Source of the DNA: Pedosphaera sp.
Lineage (GTDB): Bacteria > Verrucomicrobiota > Verrucomicrobiia > Limisphaerales > SIAT01
Reading direction: 5' to 3'
Assembly: GCA_009691645.1 (NCBI GenBank)
Contig: SIAT01000007.1
Coordinates: forward strand, 1 to 25,915
Length of the DNA: 25,915 nt
Shown: positions 15,745 through 23,761 of the stretch, one piece after another
Numbering within the stretch: position 1 is the stretch's first letter
Layout of the letters: every line of letters starts with the position of its first letter
The notes under the pieces: model-generated
The model's database searches: none
The model's input: only the letters and a program-made list of their open reading frames with translations
What the model was told of the DNA's origin: nothing
Translations under genes and position numbers: made by a program

Positions 15745-16887
15745 TCACGACGCGTGGCCGCCGAGATACACCCGCGGCACGCGATACGTAATGGCCGTGA
15801 GCACTTCCCACGGGATCGTCCCCGCCCATTCGGCAAGTTGCGCCGCCGTGATTTCCTTGCGCCTCTGCCGACCGATCAGCACCACCTCGTCTCCCACCCT
15901 CACGCGTTTGAGCGCGGAGATGTCCACGAGCATTTGATCCATCGTGATGCGGCCAACGACAGGACAAAGCTTGCCGCCGATGAGCACCTGCGCCTGTCCG
16001 CTGCCTGAACGTAAATACCCGTCACCGTAACCGGCGGTGAGCGTCGCCACACGCATCGGCCGCGACGCGATGAACGTCCGTCCGTAGCTCAACGGCGTGC
16101 CCGCAGGCACTTCTTTCACCAAACCGACACGGCATTTCCACGAGAGCGCCGGACGCAGATGGCGCTTCAGCACTGAGGCAATTCGCCGCTTGGCTGGCGG
16201 CACCACGCCATAAACCGCGAGGCCGGGCCGCACGGTGTTGAAAATCGTCGTCTTCTCCAGCAGCAATGCGCCGCTGTTGTTCACGTGCAAATACTCAAAC
16301 GCGCGCCCCGCCTTGAGCAGCGGCGCCAGCAGGCGATTGAATCGCCGCCGCTGTTCGCGCGCGAACGCCGCGTCGTCTTCCACTGCTGCGTAGTGCGTGT
16401 AAATCCCGATCAACCGCAACCCCGGCAACTGCTCCACCGCCGAAATCAATTCGCGTGCTTGTTCCGTCGCCACACCAAGCCGTCCCATTCCCGTGTCCAC
16501 TTTGATATGCACACCGACTGACCGCTTCAATCGAAGCGCGGCGGCGGAAACCAGTTTCGCCTCGGCCAGGGTCGAGAGCGTCAACATCACATCATCACGT
16601 ACGGCGCGTTCAATCTCCTCCGGCAAACATGCTCCGAGCATCAGCACGGGCCAACCGCGGCCGACCGCCCGAATCGCCTGCGCCTCGGCGAGATTCGCCA
16701 CGCCAAAAACATCCGTGCCGCTCTGCATCAGCAGCGCGGCGATCTGCTTCAATCCGTGACCGTAGGCGTCGGCCTTCACCACGGTCATGATTTTCACATC
16801 AGGCCCGACGCGGTGGCGTATCCACCCGAGATTCTCGCGCAGCGACGTCAAATCCACCTCGGCCCAGCAACGGTAGGAATGGTTCAT
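15745..16887 (-). CDS. alr: alanine racemase
   Basis: The protein has 380 residues, usual for the family. The PLP lysine motif VVKADAYGHG (Lys38) is near the N-terminus, and the second catalytic residue Tyr268 is in TPLSYGRTF. Other landmarks are HIKVDTGMGRLG, IYTHYAAVEDD, NSGALLL, VRPGLAVYG, TLTAGYGDG and VGRITMDQMLVD. The enzyme interconverts L- and D-alanine for peptidoglycan. Its ATG follows the tsaB stop by 1 nt, so it is the last gene of the CPBP-thiL-tsaE-tsaB-alr string and probably translated by coupling. No terminator hairpin is visible in the short convergent gap to the DedA gene. Confidence 0.96.
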   Translation of the reverse strand: MNHSYRCWAEVDLTSLRENLGWIRHRVGPDVKIMTVVKADAYGHGLKQIAALLMQSGTDVFGVANLAEAQAIRAVGRGWPVLMLGACLPEEIERAVRDDVMLTLSTLAEAKLVSAAALRLKRSVGVHIKVDTGMGRLGVATEQARELISAVEQLPGLRLIGIYTHYAAVEDDAAFAREQRRRFNRLLAPLLKAGRAFEYLHVNNSGALLLEKTTIFNTVRPGLAVYGVVPPAKRRIASVLKRHLRPALSWKCRVGLVKEVPAGTPLSYGRTFIASRPMRVATLTAGYGDGYLRSGSGQAQVLIGGKLCPVVGRITMDQMLVDISALKRVRVGDEVVLIGRQRRKEITAAQLAEWAGTIPWEVLTAITYRVPRVYLGGHAS

Positions 16888-16888
16888 C

Positions 16889-17524
16889 TCAAACAGGCAA
16901 CACGCGCAGCGGCCGCGCCTTCACAAAATTTGTTTCACGCAGATAAATCGGCTCCAGACTTTCGCCGGCGACAAAATCTTCCCGGCCCACCGACAGCAAT
17001 CCGAGCTGTGCCGCATCCGGAAACATCTGCGTTCCTCCCAAGCGATCCGCTTCGGGGCCGATGATTGTTTTCCCAGCGGACTGCAGCAATTCGTCGCGGC
17101 CGACAATTCTCAACGGCTCAATTAAGTTGAAACCGGCATCACTCAATTCGTAATCAGCGCGGTAGAAGTCGCCGCGTTGCGCATCGATCGCAAGGCGAAT
17201 CGGCCCGCGCAATCCCGTCGCATGCGCGGTGGCGGCGAGCGCTTCAGCGCTGCTCAATCCCAGCAATCCCACGCCACGCGCCAAGGCCCAACCTTGTGCC
17301 AGCGCGATGGACGCGCGGATTCCCGTGTAACTGCCCGGTCCAAGTCCGACCACGATGCGTTCGACAGCTTCGCGTTCCAAGCCAGCCTGCCGCAACGCCT
17401 CTTCAACCAAAGCCATCGCACTCGGTGCGTGGCCCGTGGCCAAAGCCGCGCCGCGCACTGTGCCGTCATCCAGCACAGCCACGCCGCGGCGTTCGCTGGA
17501 AAACTCAAGTGCCAGAATCTTCAT
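16889..17524 (-). CDS. tsaB: tRNA t6A biosynthesis protein TsaB
   Basis: The protein has 211 residues from ATG 17524; a TTG two codons upstream also exists. The family pattern is KILALEFSSERRGVAVLDDG, the central VVGLGPGSYTGIRASIALAQGWALA, and LAIDAQRGDFYRADY. TsaB is an ASKHA-fold inactive paralogue that partners TsaD and TsaE in making threonylcarbamoyladenosine at position 37 of ANN-decoding tRNAs. The 5' end overlaps tsaE by 20 bp, and alr starts 1 nt after its stop. tsaD is not in this window. Confidence 0.93.
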   Translation of the reverse strand: MKILALEFSSERRGVAVLDDGTVRGAALATGHAPSAMALVEEALRQAGLEREAVERIVVGLGPGSYTGIRASIALAQGWALARGVGLLGLSSAEALAATAHATGLRGPIRLAIDAQRGDFYRADYELSDAGFNLIEPLRIVGRDELLQSAGKTIIGPEADRLGGTQMFPDAAQLGLLSVGREDFVAGESLEPIYLRETNFVKARPLRVLPV

Positions 17525-17951
17525 ACGCAATACGCCGCGAGCCGTCTTCCAGCACCTCGATCCACACGCAACGGAACGCGCCTGTGGCGTGCGATGTCTT
17601 CAGCAAACTTTCCCATCGTTCGATCCATTCAATCACCGTCACGCCCGCTGGCCGCAGATATTCTTCCAAACCCGCACCAATGATCTGCCGTTCCGTCTCC
17701 AACCGGTAGAGATCAATGTGCGACAACGGTAAACGTCCGCCGCCGTATTCGTTCACGAGGGCAAACGTTGGCGACGAGATGCGCGCCGTCACTCCCAGCC
17801 CGCGCGCCAAGCCGCGCACGAGTTGCGTCTTGCCCGCGCCAAGGTCGCCCGAAAGCCCGAGCACCCAGCCCGGTTGCGCCGCGCGTCCCCACGCTTCACC
17901 CAGCGCCTCGGTCTCGGCCGCGTTATGCGAAATGAGTGTATCCTTGGACAT
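17505..17951 (-). CDS. tsaE: tRNA t6A biosynthesis ATPase TsaE
   Basis: The protein has 148 residues. The N-terminal TLISHNAAETEALGEAWGRAAQPG is followed by Walker A LSGDLGAGKTQLVRGLARGLG (about 33-53), then ISSPTFALVNEY, LSHIDLYRLE and VTVIEWIERW. These are diagnostic of the TsaE (YjeE) P-loop family, which drives turnover of the TsaB-TsaD complex. It overlaps thiL by 29 bp upstream and tsaB by 20 bp downstream, so the three are surely co-transcribed and coupled. Confidence 0.95.
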   Translation of the reverse strand: MSKDTLISHNAAETEALGEAWGRAAQPGWVLGLSGDLGAGKTQLVRGLARGLGVTARISSPTFALVNEYGGGRLPLSHIDLYRLETERQIIGAGLEEYLRPAGVTVIEWIERWESLLKTSHATGAFRCVWIEVLEDGSRRIAYEDSGT

Positions 17952-18855
17952 TCAGTGGGCGCGCGCCGTGATGATCGCGCAGCGTGATGCCGCTGCCGCT
18001 CGTGATCTTGCCGATGCAACTCAGCTTGAGCGCGGGGAACTCCTGCTTCCACGCATCAAGCAACCGCACTGCATCCGCGCTCGCGATGGTGAGGAGCAAC
18101 TCGAAATCCTCGCCATCCGTCAACGCGGCCAGCAACGGCGACTTGGCAGCGTTCCCTTGACGCGCGCGCGCTTTCGCGGCACGACTGACAGGAACGGTGG
18201 TGGTCAACAATTCCGCACCGACACCACCGGCTTTCAAAATGTGCCGGAGATCGCCTGCAACGCCATCGCTCAGATCCATCATCGAGTGGATCGAAAAATT
18301 CCGCGCCAACCAACGGGCTTCAGCCAATCTCGGCTCGAATTCAAGATGCCTGCCCGCCAGCGAGCCGCCCAGTTCGCCGGTCACAAAAAGGGCGTCACCG
18401 ACCTTTGCGCCACTGCGCCGCACGCATTTATCTTTCGCCACCCAACCAAGCAACGCGATGGAAAGAAGCATTCGATCGGGGTTCGTCGTCGTCTCACCGC
18501 CGACGATGGCCACGGCGTGCCGCGCGGCCAGCGAGTTCAATCCGCGGTAGATTTCCTCAACAAATCCCACGTCGTACTTGCTCGGCAACGCGAGTGTGAT
18601 CAGGGCGTGCGTGGGTGTGCCGGCCATCGCTGCGATGTCGCTCAAAGCTCGCGCGAGCGCTTTGTGTCCGACCTGCTCCGGCTTCGCATTCGTCGTGAAG
18701 TGGACGCCTTCCACCACCGCGTCGGTCTTGAAGAGCAGCCAGCGATCCGGCAGTCCCACATCGAGCACAGCGCAGTCGTCACCAATGCCGGCTATCACGG
18801 AAGGGTCCGCAGGAAGGGCGCCGGCGAGGCGGGCGATGAGATCGAATTCGTTCAT
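17923..18855 (-). CDS. thiL: thiamine-monophosphate kinase
   Basis: The protein has 310 residues, within the family range. Motifs are GIGDDCAVLD (about 24-33), LLFKTDAVVEGVHF, GHKALARALSDIAAMAG, IVGGETT, DALFVTGELGGSLAG, HSMMDLSDGVAGDLRHIL and LTDGEDFELLL. The acidic residues in GDD, TDAVVEGVHF and DLSDG bind Mg-ATP in the AIR-synthase/PurM-like fold. The enzyme converts thiamine phosphate to thiamine pyrophosphate. Its ATG overlaps the CPBP gene stop as ATGA, and its 3' end overlaps tsaE by 29 bp. No thiamine riboswitch is evident upstream of the string. Confidence 0.96.
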   Translation of the reverse strand: MNEFDLIARLAGALPADPSVIAGIGDDCAVLDVGLPDRWLLFKTDAVVEGVHFTTNAKPEQVGHKALARALSDIAAMAGTPTHALITLALPSKYDVGFVEEIYRGLNSLAARHAVAIVGGETTTNPDRMLLSIALLGWVAKDKCVRRSGAKVGDALFVTGELGGSLAGRHLEFEPRLAEARWLARNFSIHSMMDLSDGVAGDLRHILKAGGVGAELLTTTVPVSRAAKARARQGNAAKSPLLAALTDGEDFELLLTIASADAVRLLDAWKQEFPALKLSCIGKITSGSGITLRDHHGARPLNVQGYTHFA

Positions 18856-19592
18856 GCGTCAGCGCCGAACCAGCGGCGCACCAGTTCCGGATTCATCAGC
18901 CAGAGAAAGTTCACCAAGTTGAACACGGCGTGTGCCGTGATTGGCACGAGCAGAGTGCCGGTGCGTTCATAGAGATGAGCGAGCAACGCGCCGAGGAAGA
19001 AAAGTGGCACGAAAATCGCCGGGGTGCCGTGGATGGCGGCAAAGAAAAAAGCGGTGCCCCAAATGGCGGTGCGAGGATACCCGACTTGCTTCACCGTCGG
19101 ATAAATGACGCCGCGGAAGAGAACCTCCTCGACCATCGGCGCAAGTCCCACGGCCATCAACGCGGTCAGCACGCGTTCACCTGCCGATGCCGCGCTCTGC
19201 ACCATCTGCACCGCCTGCTGGGGTTTCACGGGAAATCCAATCCCTTCCAGAACCAGCGCGCTCAGTTGTCCCAGCGCCCATGCGGGCGCCAGCACGAGGA
19301 GTCCGACCAACGCCCCGACGCCCACCGCAAGGCCCCAGCGCGGCGCACCCAAACCGAAAGCGTCGGCCCAACTGATGCCGCGCCGCCATAAGAGCACGCC
19401 GACCAAGACGAGCGCCGCCACATGGAGGCCGAGCATCTGCACGACGAGCGTTGTCACGCTGTTCGTGTTGGCCTGAAACGCACCAGCGGGCGCAAATTGC
19501 GCGCGGATCAGTTCGGCGCCGCACAGCAGGAGAAGCCATGCCATCAGCAACCGCAGCACATCCACGGGGGTCCATGGTTTTTCCGAAACCAT
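18852..19592 (-). CDS. CPBP-family intramembrane metalloprotease
   Basis: The protein has 246 residues from ATG 19592 (MVSEKPWTPVDVLRLLMAWLLLLCGAELI). The frame extends 38 codons upstream, but that stretch is Arg-rich and not membrane-like. Several hydrophobic segments are present, with the family motifs MVEEVLFRGVIYP (EExxxR), FFFAAIHGTP (motif 2 His) and ITAHAVFNLVNFLW (motif 3). CPBP (Rce1-like/Abi) proteases cut within the membrane, often near prenyl or small peptides; the substrate is unknown here. It is the first gene of the overlapping string leading to alr and shares a 100-bp divergent spacer with rph. Confidence 0.9.
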   Translation of the reverse strand: MVSEKPWTPVDVLRLLMAWLLLLCGAELIRAQFAPAGAFQANTNSVTTLVVQMLGLHVAALVLVGVLLWRRGISWADAFGLGAPRWGLAVGVGALVGLLVLAPAWALGQLSALVLEGIGFPVKPQQAVQMVQSAASAGERVLTALMAVGLAPMVEEVLFRGVIYPTVKQVGYPRTAIWGTAFFFAAIHGTPAIFVPLFFLGALLAHLYERTGTLLVPITAHAVFNLVNFLWLMNPELVRRWFGADA

Positions 19593-19692
19593 AACAAATC
19601 TTATTACGAGCCAGCGCGGTGTGACGATGCAAAAGTGTCCGCGCTTTCTGCGTTGCCGCAAATCGGCCCGGCTTTTAACATGTCGTCGATTT

Positions 19693-20442
19693 ATGTCTGA
19701 GAGCATTTCTTCCCAAACCCGAAGCGACGGCCGCCGTGCTGACCAGATCCGCCCGGTGCGATTCCAAAATCACATCGCTCCACACGCCACCGGCTCCACG
19801 CTGATCGAGTGGGGGCAGACGCGTGTGATCTGCGGCGTGACCATCGACGAAGCCGTGCCGCGGTGGATGAAGGAACAGGGCGCGACCGGCGGCTGGGTGA
19901 CCGCCGAGTACTCGATGCTCCCCTACTCGACGTTGCAACGAAAGGCGCGCGATATTTCGAAGGGTAAGATCGACGGGCGTTCGCAGGAAATTCAGCGGCT
20001 CATCGGTCGCTCGATACGGGCGGCGATGGACCTCGATAAACTTGGGCTGCGAACGGTGTGGATTGATTGCGATGTGTTGCAAGCGGACGGCGGCACGCGC
20101 ACGGCTGCCATCACCGGCAGCTACGTTGCACTGAGCCTCGCCGTGCGAAAACTCATCGCCGACGGCAAGCTCACGGAAAATCCGATCACCAACCCCATCG
20201 CCGCCGTCAGTGTCGGCATCGTAAAAGGCGAGCCTCTCTGCGACCTCTGTTACACCGAGGATGTCGCGGCCCAGGTGGACATGAATCTGGTGATGACGGG
20301 CAAAGGCGAGTTCATTGAACTGCAAGGTACCGGCGAGGAATCCACCTTCACCGACGTGCAACTGGCCGCGATGCTCACCCTCGGCCGCAGCGGTGTTCGC
20401 CAGTTGTTGGCTGCGCAAGAAGCCGCCTTGGCCGACGCGTAG
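19693..20442 (+). CDS. rph: ribonuclease PH
   Basis: The protein has 249 residues from ATG 19693, the usual family length of about 240. Motifs are RSDGRRADQIRPVRF at the N-terminus, GSTLIEWGQTRVICG, EYSMLPYSTLQRKARD, GRSQEIQRLIGRSIRAAMDL, the catalytic-site region DCDVLQADGGTRTAAITGSYVAL, and VMTGKGEFIELQGTGEESTF. RNase PH trims tRNA 3' ends and rRNA by phosphorolysis as a hexamer. It starts 100 bp from the divergent CPBP gene. The histidine phosphatase follows after 21 bp on the same strand. No Shine-Dalgarno sequence is seen. Confidence 0.96.
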   Translation: MSESISSQTRSDGRRADQIRPVRFQNHIAPHATGSTLIEWGQTRVICGVTIDEAVPRWMKEQGATGGWVTAEYSMLPYSTLQRKARDISKGKIDGRSQEIQRLIGRSIRAAMDLDKLGLRTVWIDCDVLQADGGTRTAAITGSYVALSLAVRKLIADGKLTENPITNPIAAVSVGIVKGEPLCDLCYTEDVAAQVDMNLVMTGKGEFIELQGTGEESTFTDVQLAAMLTLGRSGVRQLLAAQEAALADA

Positions 20443-20463
20443 TTTTGCACACCTGTTCGCAGC

Positions 20464-21081
20464 GTGAATTCCACCCGGCTTTATCTTTTGCGCCACGGCG
20501 AGGTCGAGGCGCGTTACCAGCGCGTCTTCGGCGGGCGCATCGACATGGAACTTTCGCCGCACGGCCACGCGCAGGCGGCGGCATTGGCGAAGTTCCTCGA
20601 GCGCGTCGCTTTCGATGCGATTTACGCCAGCCCGATGAAACGCGCACAGCAGACGCTCGCGCCGTTGGCTGGGCAGTATTTGCGCAAGCCCGTCATCCTG
20701 CCGGATCTGCGCGAGATGGATTTCGGCGTCTGGACGGGATTGAAATGGAGCGAAGTGCAGGAACGCCACGACGTGAGCGTTCACCAGTGGCTGGAGCAAC
20801 TGGACAAAGGTACCGTGCCGGAAGCAGAAAGCACCGCAGAGACGCGCGCACGCGTCGAGCCGTGCCTGCAACGCATCCTCACTGAATCCCAGGGAAAGAC
20901 CGTGGCTGTCGTCTGCCACGGCGGCATCGTGCGAACACTGCTCGCGCTGCTGCTCGATTTGCCGATCGTAAAAACCGCCGCGTTCGAAATTGATTACGCG
21001 AGCCTGACTGTAGTGGACCATCGGCCGAACAAAGTGGATTTACAATTGTTGAACTTCACCCCGTGGCGCGATCATCTGTGA
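20464..21081 (+). CDS. histidine phosphatase family protein (CobC/GpmB-like)
   Basis: The protein has 205 residues from a GTG start. The motif LLRHGEVEARYQRVFGG carries catalytic His11. YASPMKRAQQT carries Arg60, LREMDFGVWTG carries Glu84, and VAVVCHGGIVRTLL carries the second His (152). All residues of the phosphoglycerate-mutase-like phosphatase site are present. The LREMDFG.W.G block and the length resemble alpha-ribazole phosphatase (CobC) and acid phosphatases, but no cobalamin gene is near, so the substrate is unassigned. It overlaps prmA as GTGA. Confidence 0.9.
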   Translation: MNSTRLYLLRHGEVEARYQRVFGGRIDMELSPHGHAQAAALAKFLERVAFDAIYASPMKRAQQTLAPLAGQYLRKPVILPDLREMDFGVWTGLKWSEVQERHDVSVHQWLEQLDKGTVPEAESTAETRARVEPCLQRILTESQGKTVAVVCHGGIVRTLLALLLDLPIVKTAAFEIDYASLTVVDHRPNKVDLQLLNFTPWRDHL

Positions 21082-21986
21082 AAGCTAAAAATCTCTGGCG
21101 AATCTCCATTGTGACAGGCGCTGAAGCGGAGGAAGCTATCGTCGAATTATTCGGCCGACTCTTCCCGCAGTCCGCCTCCGTGTGGGCCAATGCGGAAACC
21201 AAAGCGACTATCGTGACGGTTTACTGCACGCGCCAAACCGATTGGAACGCCGCCAAACGAGACGCGCTCAAGCAAGGATTGGAGACAATCCGTGCGTGCG
21301 GATTGGACATCGACCTCGGTCGCATCGAAGCCAAAAGCATCCGGCACGAGGATTGGGCTGAGTCGTGGAAAAGGCACTTCAAGCCCATCTCCATCGGCTC
21401 ACGTCTGCTGATCAAACCGAGTTGGAGCCGGCGCAAGCCCGTCGCGGGACAAGCCGTGGTCGTGCTCGATCCCGGTCTGAGTTTCGGCACCGGCCAACAC
21501 GCCACGACATCCTTCTGCCTTCGCGAACTGACACGCAATCGTCGAGCGCAACAGTCGCAAGCGCTTCTAGATATCGGCACCGGCTCGGGCATTCTGGCTA
21601 TCTCAGCAGCCAAACTCGGTTACGCGCCGGTCGAGGCGTTTGATTTTGATCCCGATGCGGTTGTATGCGCGAAAGTGAACACCCGACGTAACCGAGTCGA
21701 GTCACGCATTCAACTGCACCGGGGAGACCTCACAAAGTTGCCGCTTAAAAGCACACGGCGGTTCGACATCGTCTGCGCAAACCTGATCTGCGATCTGCTG
21801 CTTGCCGAGCGCCAACGCATTCTGAACAGGCTTAAACCGGATGGTGTGCTGGTGCTCGCGGGCATCCTGCAGACGCAGTTTGCCCAAGTGCAATCCGCGT
21901 ATGAAAAGGCGGGGATGAAATTGATTCGCTCGCGTGTGGAGAAGGAATGGGAGTCGAGCGCGTTCATCCAGACGCGCGACGCGTGA
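21078..21986 (+). CDS. prmA: ribosomal protein L11 methyltransferase family protein
   Basis: The protein has 302 residues from GTG 21078, which overlaps the upstream stop (GTGA); GTG 21063 would add five residues. The N-terminal substrate domain of about 110 residues is followed by WAESWKRHFKPISIGSRLLIKPSW, the PrmA marker block VVVLDPGLSFGTGQHATTSFCL, SAM motif I LLDIGTGSGILAISAAKLGY, DFDPDAVVCAKVN, and CANLICDLLL in place of the more common AN-I-x-x-L motif. The enzyme methylates uL11 on several amino groups. The N-terminal domain is diverged, so target specificity is by family analogy. It converges on the Fur-family gene with an 8-bp gap. Confidence 0.9.
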   Translation: MKAKNLWRISIVTGAEAEEAIVELFGRLFPQSASVWANAETKATIVTVYCTRQTDWNAAKRDALKQGLETIRACGLDIDLGRIEAKSIRHEDWAESWKRHFKPISIGSRLLIKPSWSRRKPVAGQAVVVLDPGLSFGTGQHATTSFCLRELTRNRRAQQSQALLDIGTGSGILAISAAKLGYAPVEAFDFDPDAVVCAKVNTRRNRVESRIQLHRGDLTKLPLKSTRRFDIVCANLICDLLLAERQRILNRLKPDGVLVLAGILQTQFAQVQSAYEKAGMKLIRSRVEKEWESSAFIQTRDA

Positions 21987-21994
21987 TTTCCCGC

Positions 21995-22450
21995 TCAGCG
22001 TTTCTGGCAATCGGGGCAGATGCCGAAGAACTCAAGCTTGTGAGTCACGGCCTTGAACCCGCTACGGAGGGCGATTCCCTTCTCCAACGCTTCGGTGAAA
22101 CATTCCTCAATCTGAATGACGTTCGCGCACTCGGTGCAGATGAGATGATGATGGTGGCCGTCATCGCCTTCGGCCAATAACTCGAAACGCGCCACGCCAT
22201 CGCCGAAGTCGAACCGCTTCACCAGGTTCATCTCTTCGAGCAAATGCAGGGCGCGATAAACGGTCACAAGATTGCATTCGTTCCTCGCCTCGGTGTGCAC
22301 GTCCTTAATGGTCATCGGATGCGGATGCGCAGCGAGCACCTCGAGGACGGCCTTCCGGGGGCCAGTAAACTTCTTCGCGTCGCCACGCAATCGCGCGGCC
22401 AACTCGGAAAGCGGGCGCGGCTTGTGATGGTGATGGCCACGACAACGCAT
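21995..22450 (-). CDS. Fur-family metalloregulator, probably Zur
   Basis: The protein has 151 residues. The winged-helix part has RPLSELAARLRGDAKKFTGPRKAVLEVLAAHPHPMTIKDVHTEA and VTVYRALHLLEEMNLVKRFDFGDG. The metal domain has GHHHHLICTECANV and a second pair FFGICPDCQK, giving four structural-zinc cysteines (105, 108, 145, 148). A His-rich N-terminus (MRCRGHHHHK) adds possible metal ligands. It starts 4 bp after a ZIP-type transporter gene, and a candidate 7-1-7 operator lies before that transporter. Zur rather than Fur or PerR is inferred from this context. Autoregulation is likely because both genes share the operator. Confidence 0.88.
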   Translation of the reverse strand: MRCRGHHHHKPRPLSELAARLRGDAKKFTGPRKAVLEVLAAHPHPMTIKDVHTEARNECNLVTVYRALHLLEEMNLVKRFDFGDGVARFELLAEGDDGHHHHLICTECANVIQIEECFTEALEKGIALRSGFKAVTHKLEFFGICPDCQKR

Positions 22451-22454
22451 ACGG

Positions 22455-23228
22455 TTAATGGACCATTCCGCCCATCAACGCTACCGCAAGTCCGGCGAGA
22501 ATTGCGGCGGCTTTGTAGAGATTAAACCGATGACCTTCACCGGTTTCGAACAGGATCGTCGTCGAGACGTGAAGAAAGATGCCGATGACCATGCCGGTGA
22601 GCTGGGCGTGATAATCCGCGAGTGGTTCCAAGACAGAGGAGGTGAGCGCACCGAGCGGCGACATCAGTGCAAAAATGAGCAATAATCCGAATGCTTTGGC
22701 GCGTTGGCCAAGTCCTTGGATCAGCAGAGTGAGGAGGACGATGGAGATGGGGATGTTGTGGACGACGATCCCCCATAACAACGCCGTCTGGGCGTGAGTG
22801 TGACCGTGATCATGGCCCGCGTGGGCAGCGTGGTCGTGTCCGGCATATTCGCCCAGTGGCATTCCCTCAATGAAGGCGTGCACACACAGACCGATCATCA
22901 TCCCCCACGGCACGGGCTGATGCGCGCAGGAACCATGGCTGTGATCATGATCATGAGTGTGGCTCGGCAGATGCGCGTGCCCGTGCTCGATGCCCTGAGA
23001 GAAGTAATCGAGCAAGATCTGAAGAAAAAAACCGCCAAGAATGAAGAAACTGACGGATGTTTTCGGCTCTCGGAACGCCTCCGGCAGGAGATGAAGCACG
23101 GTGACGGCCAGAAGATAGGCGCCACTGAAAGCAGTGAGCAGTTTGATGCTCTGGCGCTCGCGGGGTTGGAAAAGCAACACGGCGACTGCGCCCACCGCCA
23201 CCGAGAGAAACAGGATTAGATAAGTCAT
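22455..23228 (-). CDS. ZIP-family metal (zinc) transporter
   Basis: The protein has 257 residues from ATG 23228; a TTG two codons earlier is unlikely. It has several membrane segments and His-rich cytoplasmic loops: about 82-104 with HGHAHLPSHTHDHDHSHG and 131-145 with HDHAAHAGHDHGHTH. The metal-path motifs are LCVHAFIEGMPLGEY (HxxxE, about 117-121) and VVHNIPISIVLL (HNIP, about 157-160), matching TM4 and TM5 of the ZIP family. It presumably brings zinc into the cytoplasm. Coupling to a Fur-family regulator and the upstream operator support zinc control. Confidence 0.92.
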   Translation of the reverse strand: MTYLILFLSVAVGAVAVLLFQPRERQSIKLLTAFSGAYLLAVTVLHLLPEAFREPKTSVSFFILGGFFLQILLDYFSQGIEHGHAHLPSHTHDHDHSHGSCAHQPVPWGMMIGLCVHAFIEGMPLGEYAGHDHAAHAGHDHGHTHAQTALLWGIVVHNIPISIVLLTLLIQGLGQRAKAFGLLLIFALMSPLGALTSSVLEPLADYHAQLTGMVIGIFLHVSTTILFETGEGHRFNLYKAAAILAGLAVALMGGMVH

Positions 23229-23264
23229 AACCAAGACATCAACGACGCCAACCCCGACAGCAGT

Positions 23265-23279
23265 TGCAAATCACTTGCA
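23265..23279. promoter_or_regulatory. candidate Zur/Fur operator upstream of the ZIP gene
   Basis: TGCAAATCACTTGCA is a 7-1-7 inverted repeat with 6 of 7 positions matching, located 37 bp upstream of the ZIP start codon. The 7-1-7 shape is that of Fur-family boxes, and the outer TGCAAAT/ACTTGCA arms differ from the classical iron Fur box. The position close to a promoter fits repression when zinc is sufficient. No second copy was seen before the dksA-like gene or folE2. Confidence 0.5.
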
Positions 23280-23293
23280 TCACATTGCCAAAC

Positions 23294-23323
23294 AAAAACT
23301 CCGCCACCAGAACGGCGGCGGAG
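23294..23323 (-). terminator. intrinsic terminator after rpsR
   Basis: On the minus strand 23323-23299 forms a 9-bp stem (CTCCGCCGC with GTGGCGGAG) with a 7-nt loop, directly followed by a T5 run. It starts 8 bp after the rpsR stop and ends the dksA-like-rpmG-rpsR transcript before the ZIP promoter. Confidence 0.85.
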
Positions 23324-23331
23324 CGTGAAGA

Positions 23332-23586
23332 TTACTTCATCAGGAGCATCTGCCGCGCGCGCTTGATGGCCGAGTTCAGCCGGCGCTGATAATGCGCGGC
23401 CAAGCCGGTGTACTTGCGCGGCAGGATGCGTCCCTGATCGGTGACGAACTGCTTGAGCAGATTGACGTTTTTGTAATCGAGGGCGTCCACGGTGAAGTCG
23501 ATCTTCGGCTTCGGACGAGGAGTGCGGCGTTCACTGGAGGAACGGCCTTTGGTACCCTTCTTGTCGGTATTGGTCTTGCGGGGCAT
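23332..23586 (-). CDS. rpsR: 30S ribosomal protein bS18 (cysteine-free form)
   Basis: The protein has 84 residues with a Lys/Arg/Ser-rich N-terminal extension (MPRKTNTDKKGTKGRSSSERRTPRPKP). The conserved core follows: IDFTVDALDYKNVNLLKQFVTDQGRILPRKYTGLAAHYQRRLNSAIKRARQMLLM. No cysteine is present, so this is the zinc-independent (C-minus) form. It sits in the platform of the small subunit next to bS6, whose gene is not here. It begins 5 bp after the rpmG stop and has no Shine-Dalgarno sequence of its own (upstream bases aaataaacttt), suggesting translation by coupling. The terminator follows at once. Confidence 0.96.
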   Translation of the reverse strand: MPRKTNTDKKGTKGRSSSERRTPRPKPKIDFTVDALDYKNVNLLKQFVTDQGRILPRKYTGLAAHYQRRLNSAIKRARQMLLMK

Positions 23587-23591
23587 AAAGT

Positions 23592-23759
23592 TTATTTGAT
23601 TTCGCGGTGCACGGTGTGGCGGCGGAGGAACGGATTGTACTTCTTGATCTCAATCTTATCCGTCTGGAGCTTCTTGTTGCGCGAGGCCATGTAGCGGGAG
23701 GGCGATTTGCCTTCCTTGCGCGCCTCAGTGCATTCGATGGTCACATTTTCGCGGGGCAT
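23592..23759 (-). CDS. rpmG: 50S ribosomal protein bL33 (C-minus form)
   Basis: The protein has 55 residues, starting MPRENVTIECTEARKEGKSPSRY and ending KLQTDKIEIKKYNPFLRRHTVHREIK. This is a full-length bL33. The two CxxC zinc knuckles of C-plus L33 are replaced (CTEA and NPFL), leaving a single cysteine, so zinc cannot be bound in the usual way. It is one of the few genes here with an acceptable Shine-Dalgarno-like sequence (AAGGAA about 6 nt before the ATG). It lies 2 bp after the dksA-like stop and 5 bp before rpsR. Confidence 0.93.
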   Translation of the reverse strand: MPRENVTIECTEARKEGKSPSRYMASRNKKLQTDKIEIKKYNPFLRRHTVHREIK

Positions 23760-23761
23760 GA

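Noticed and set aside
19675..21021. 448-codon minus-strand frame
   Set aside because: It is the antisense shadow of rph and the histidine phosphatase gene, both with intact motifs.
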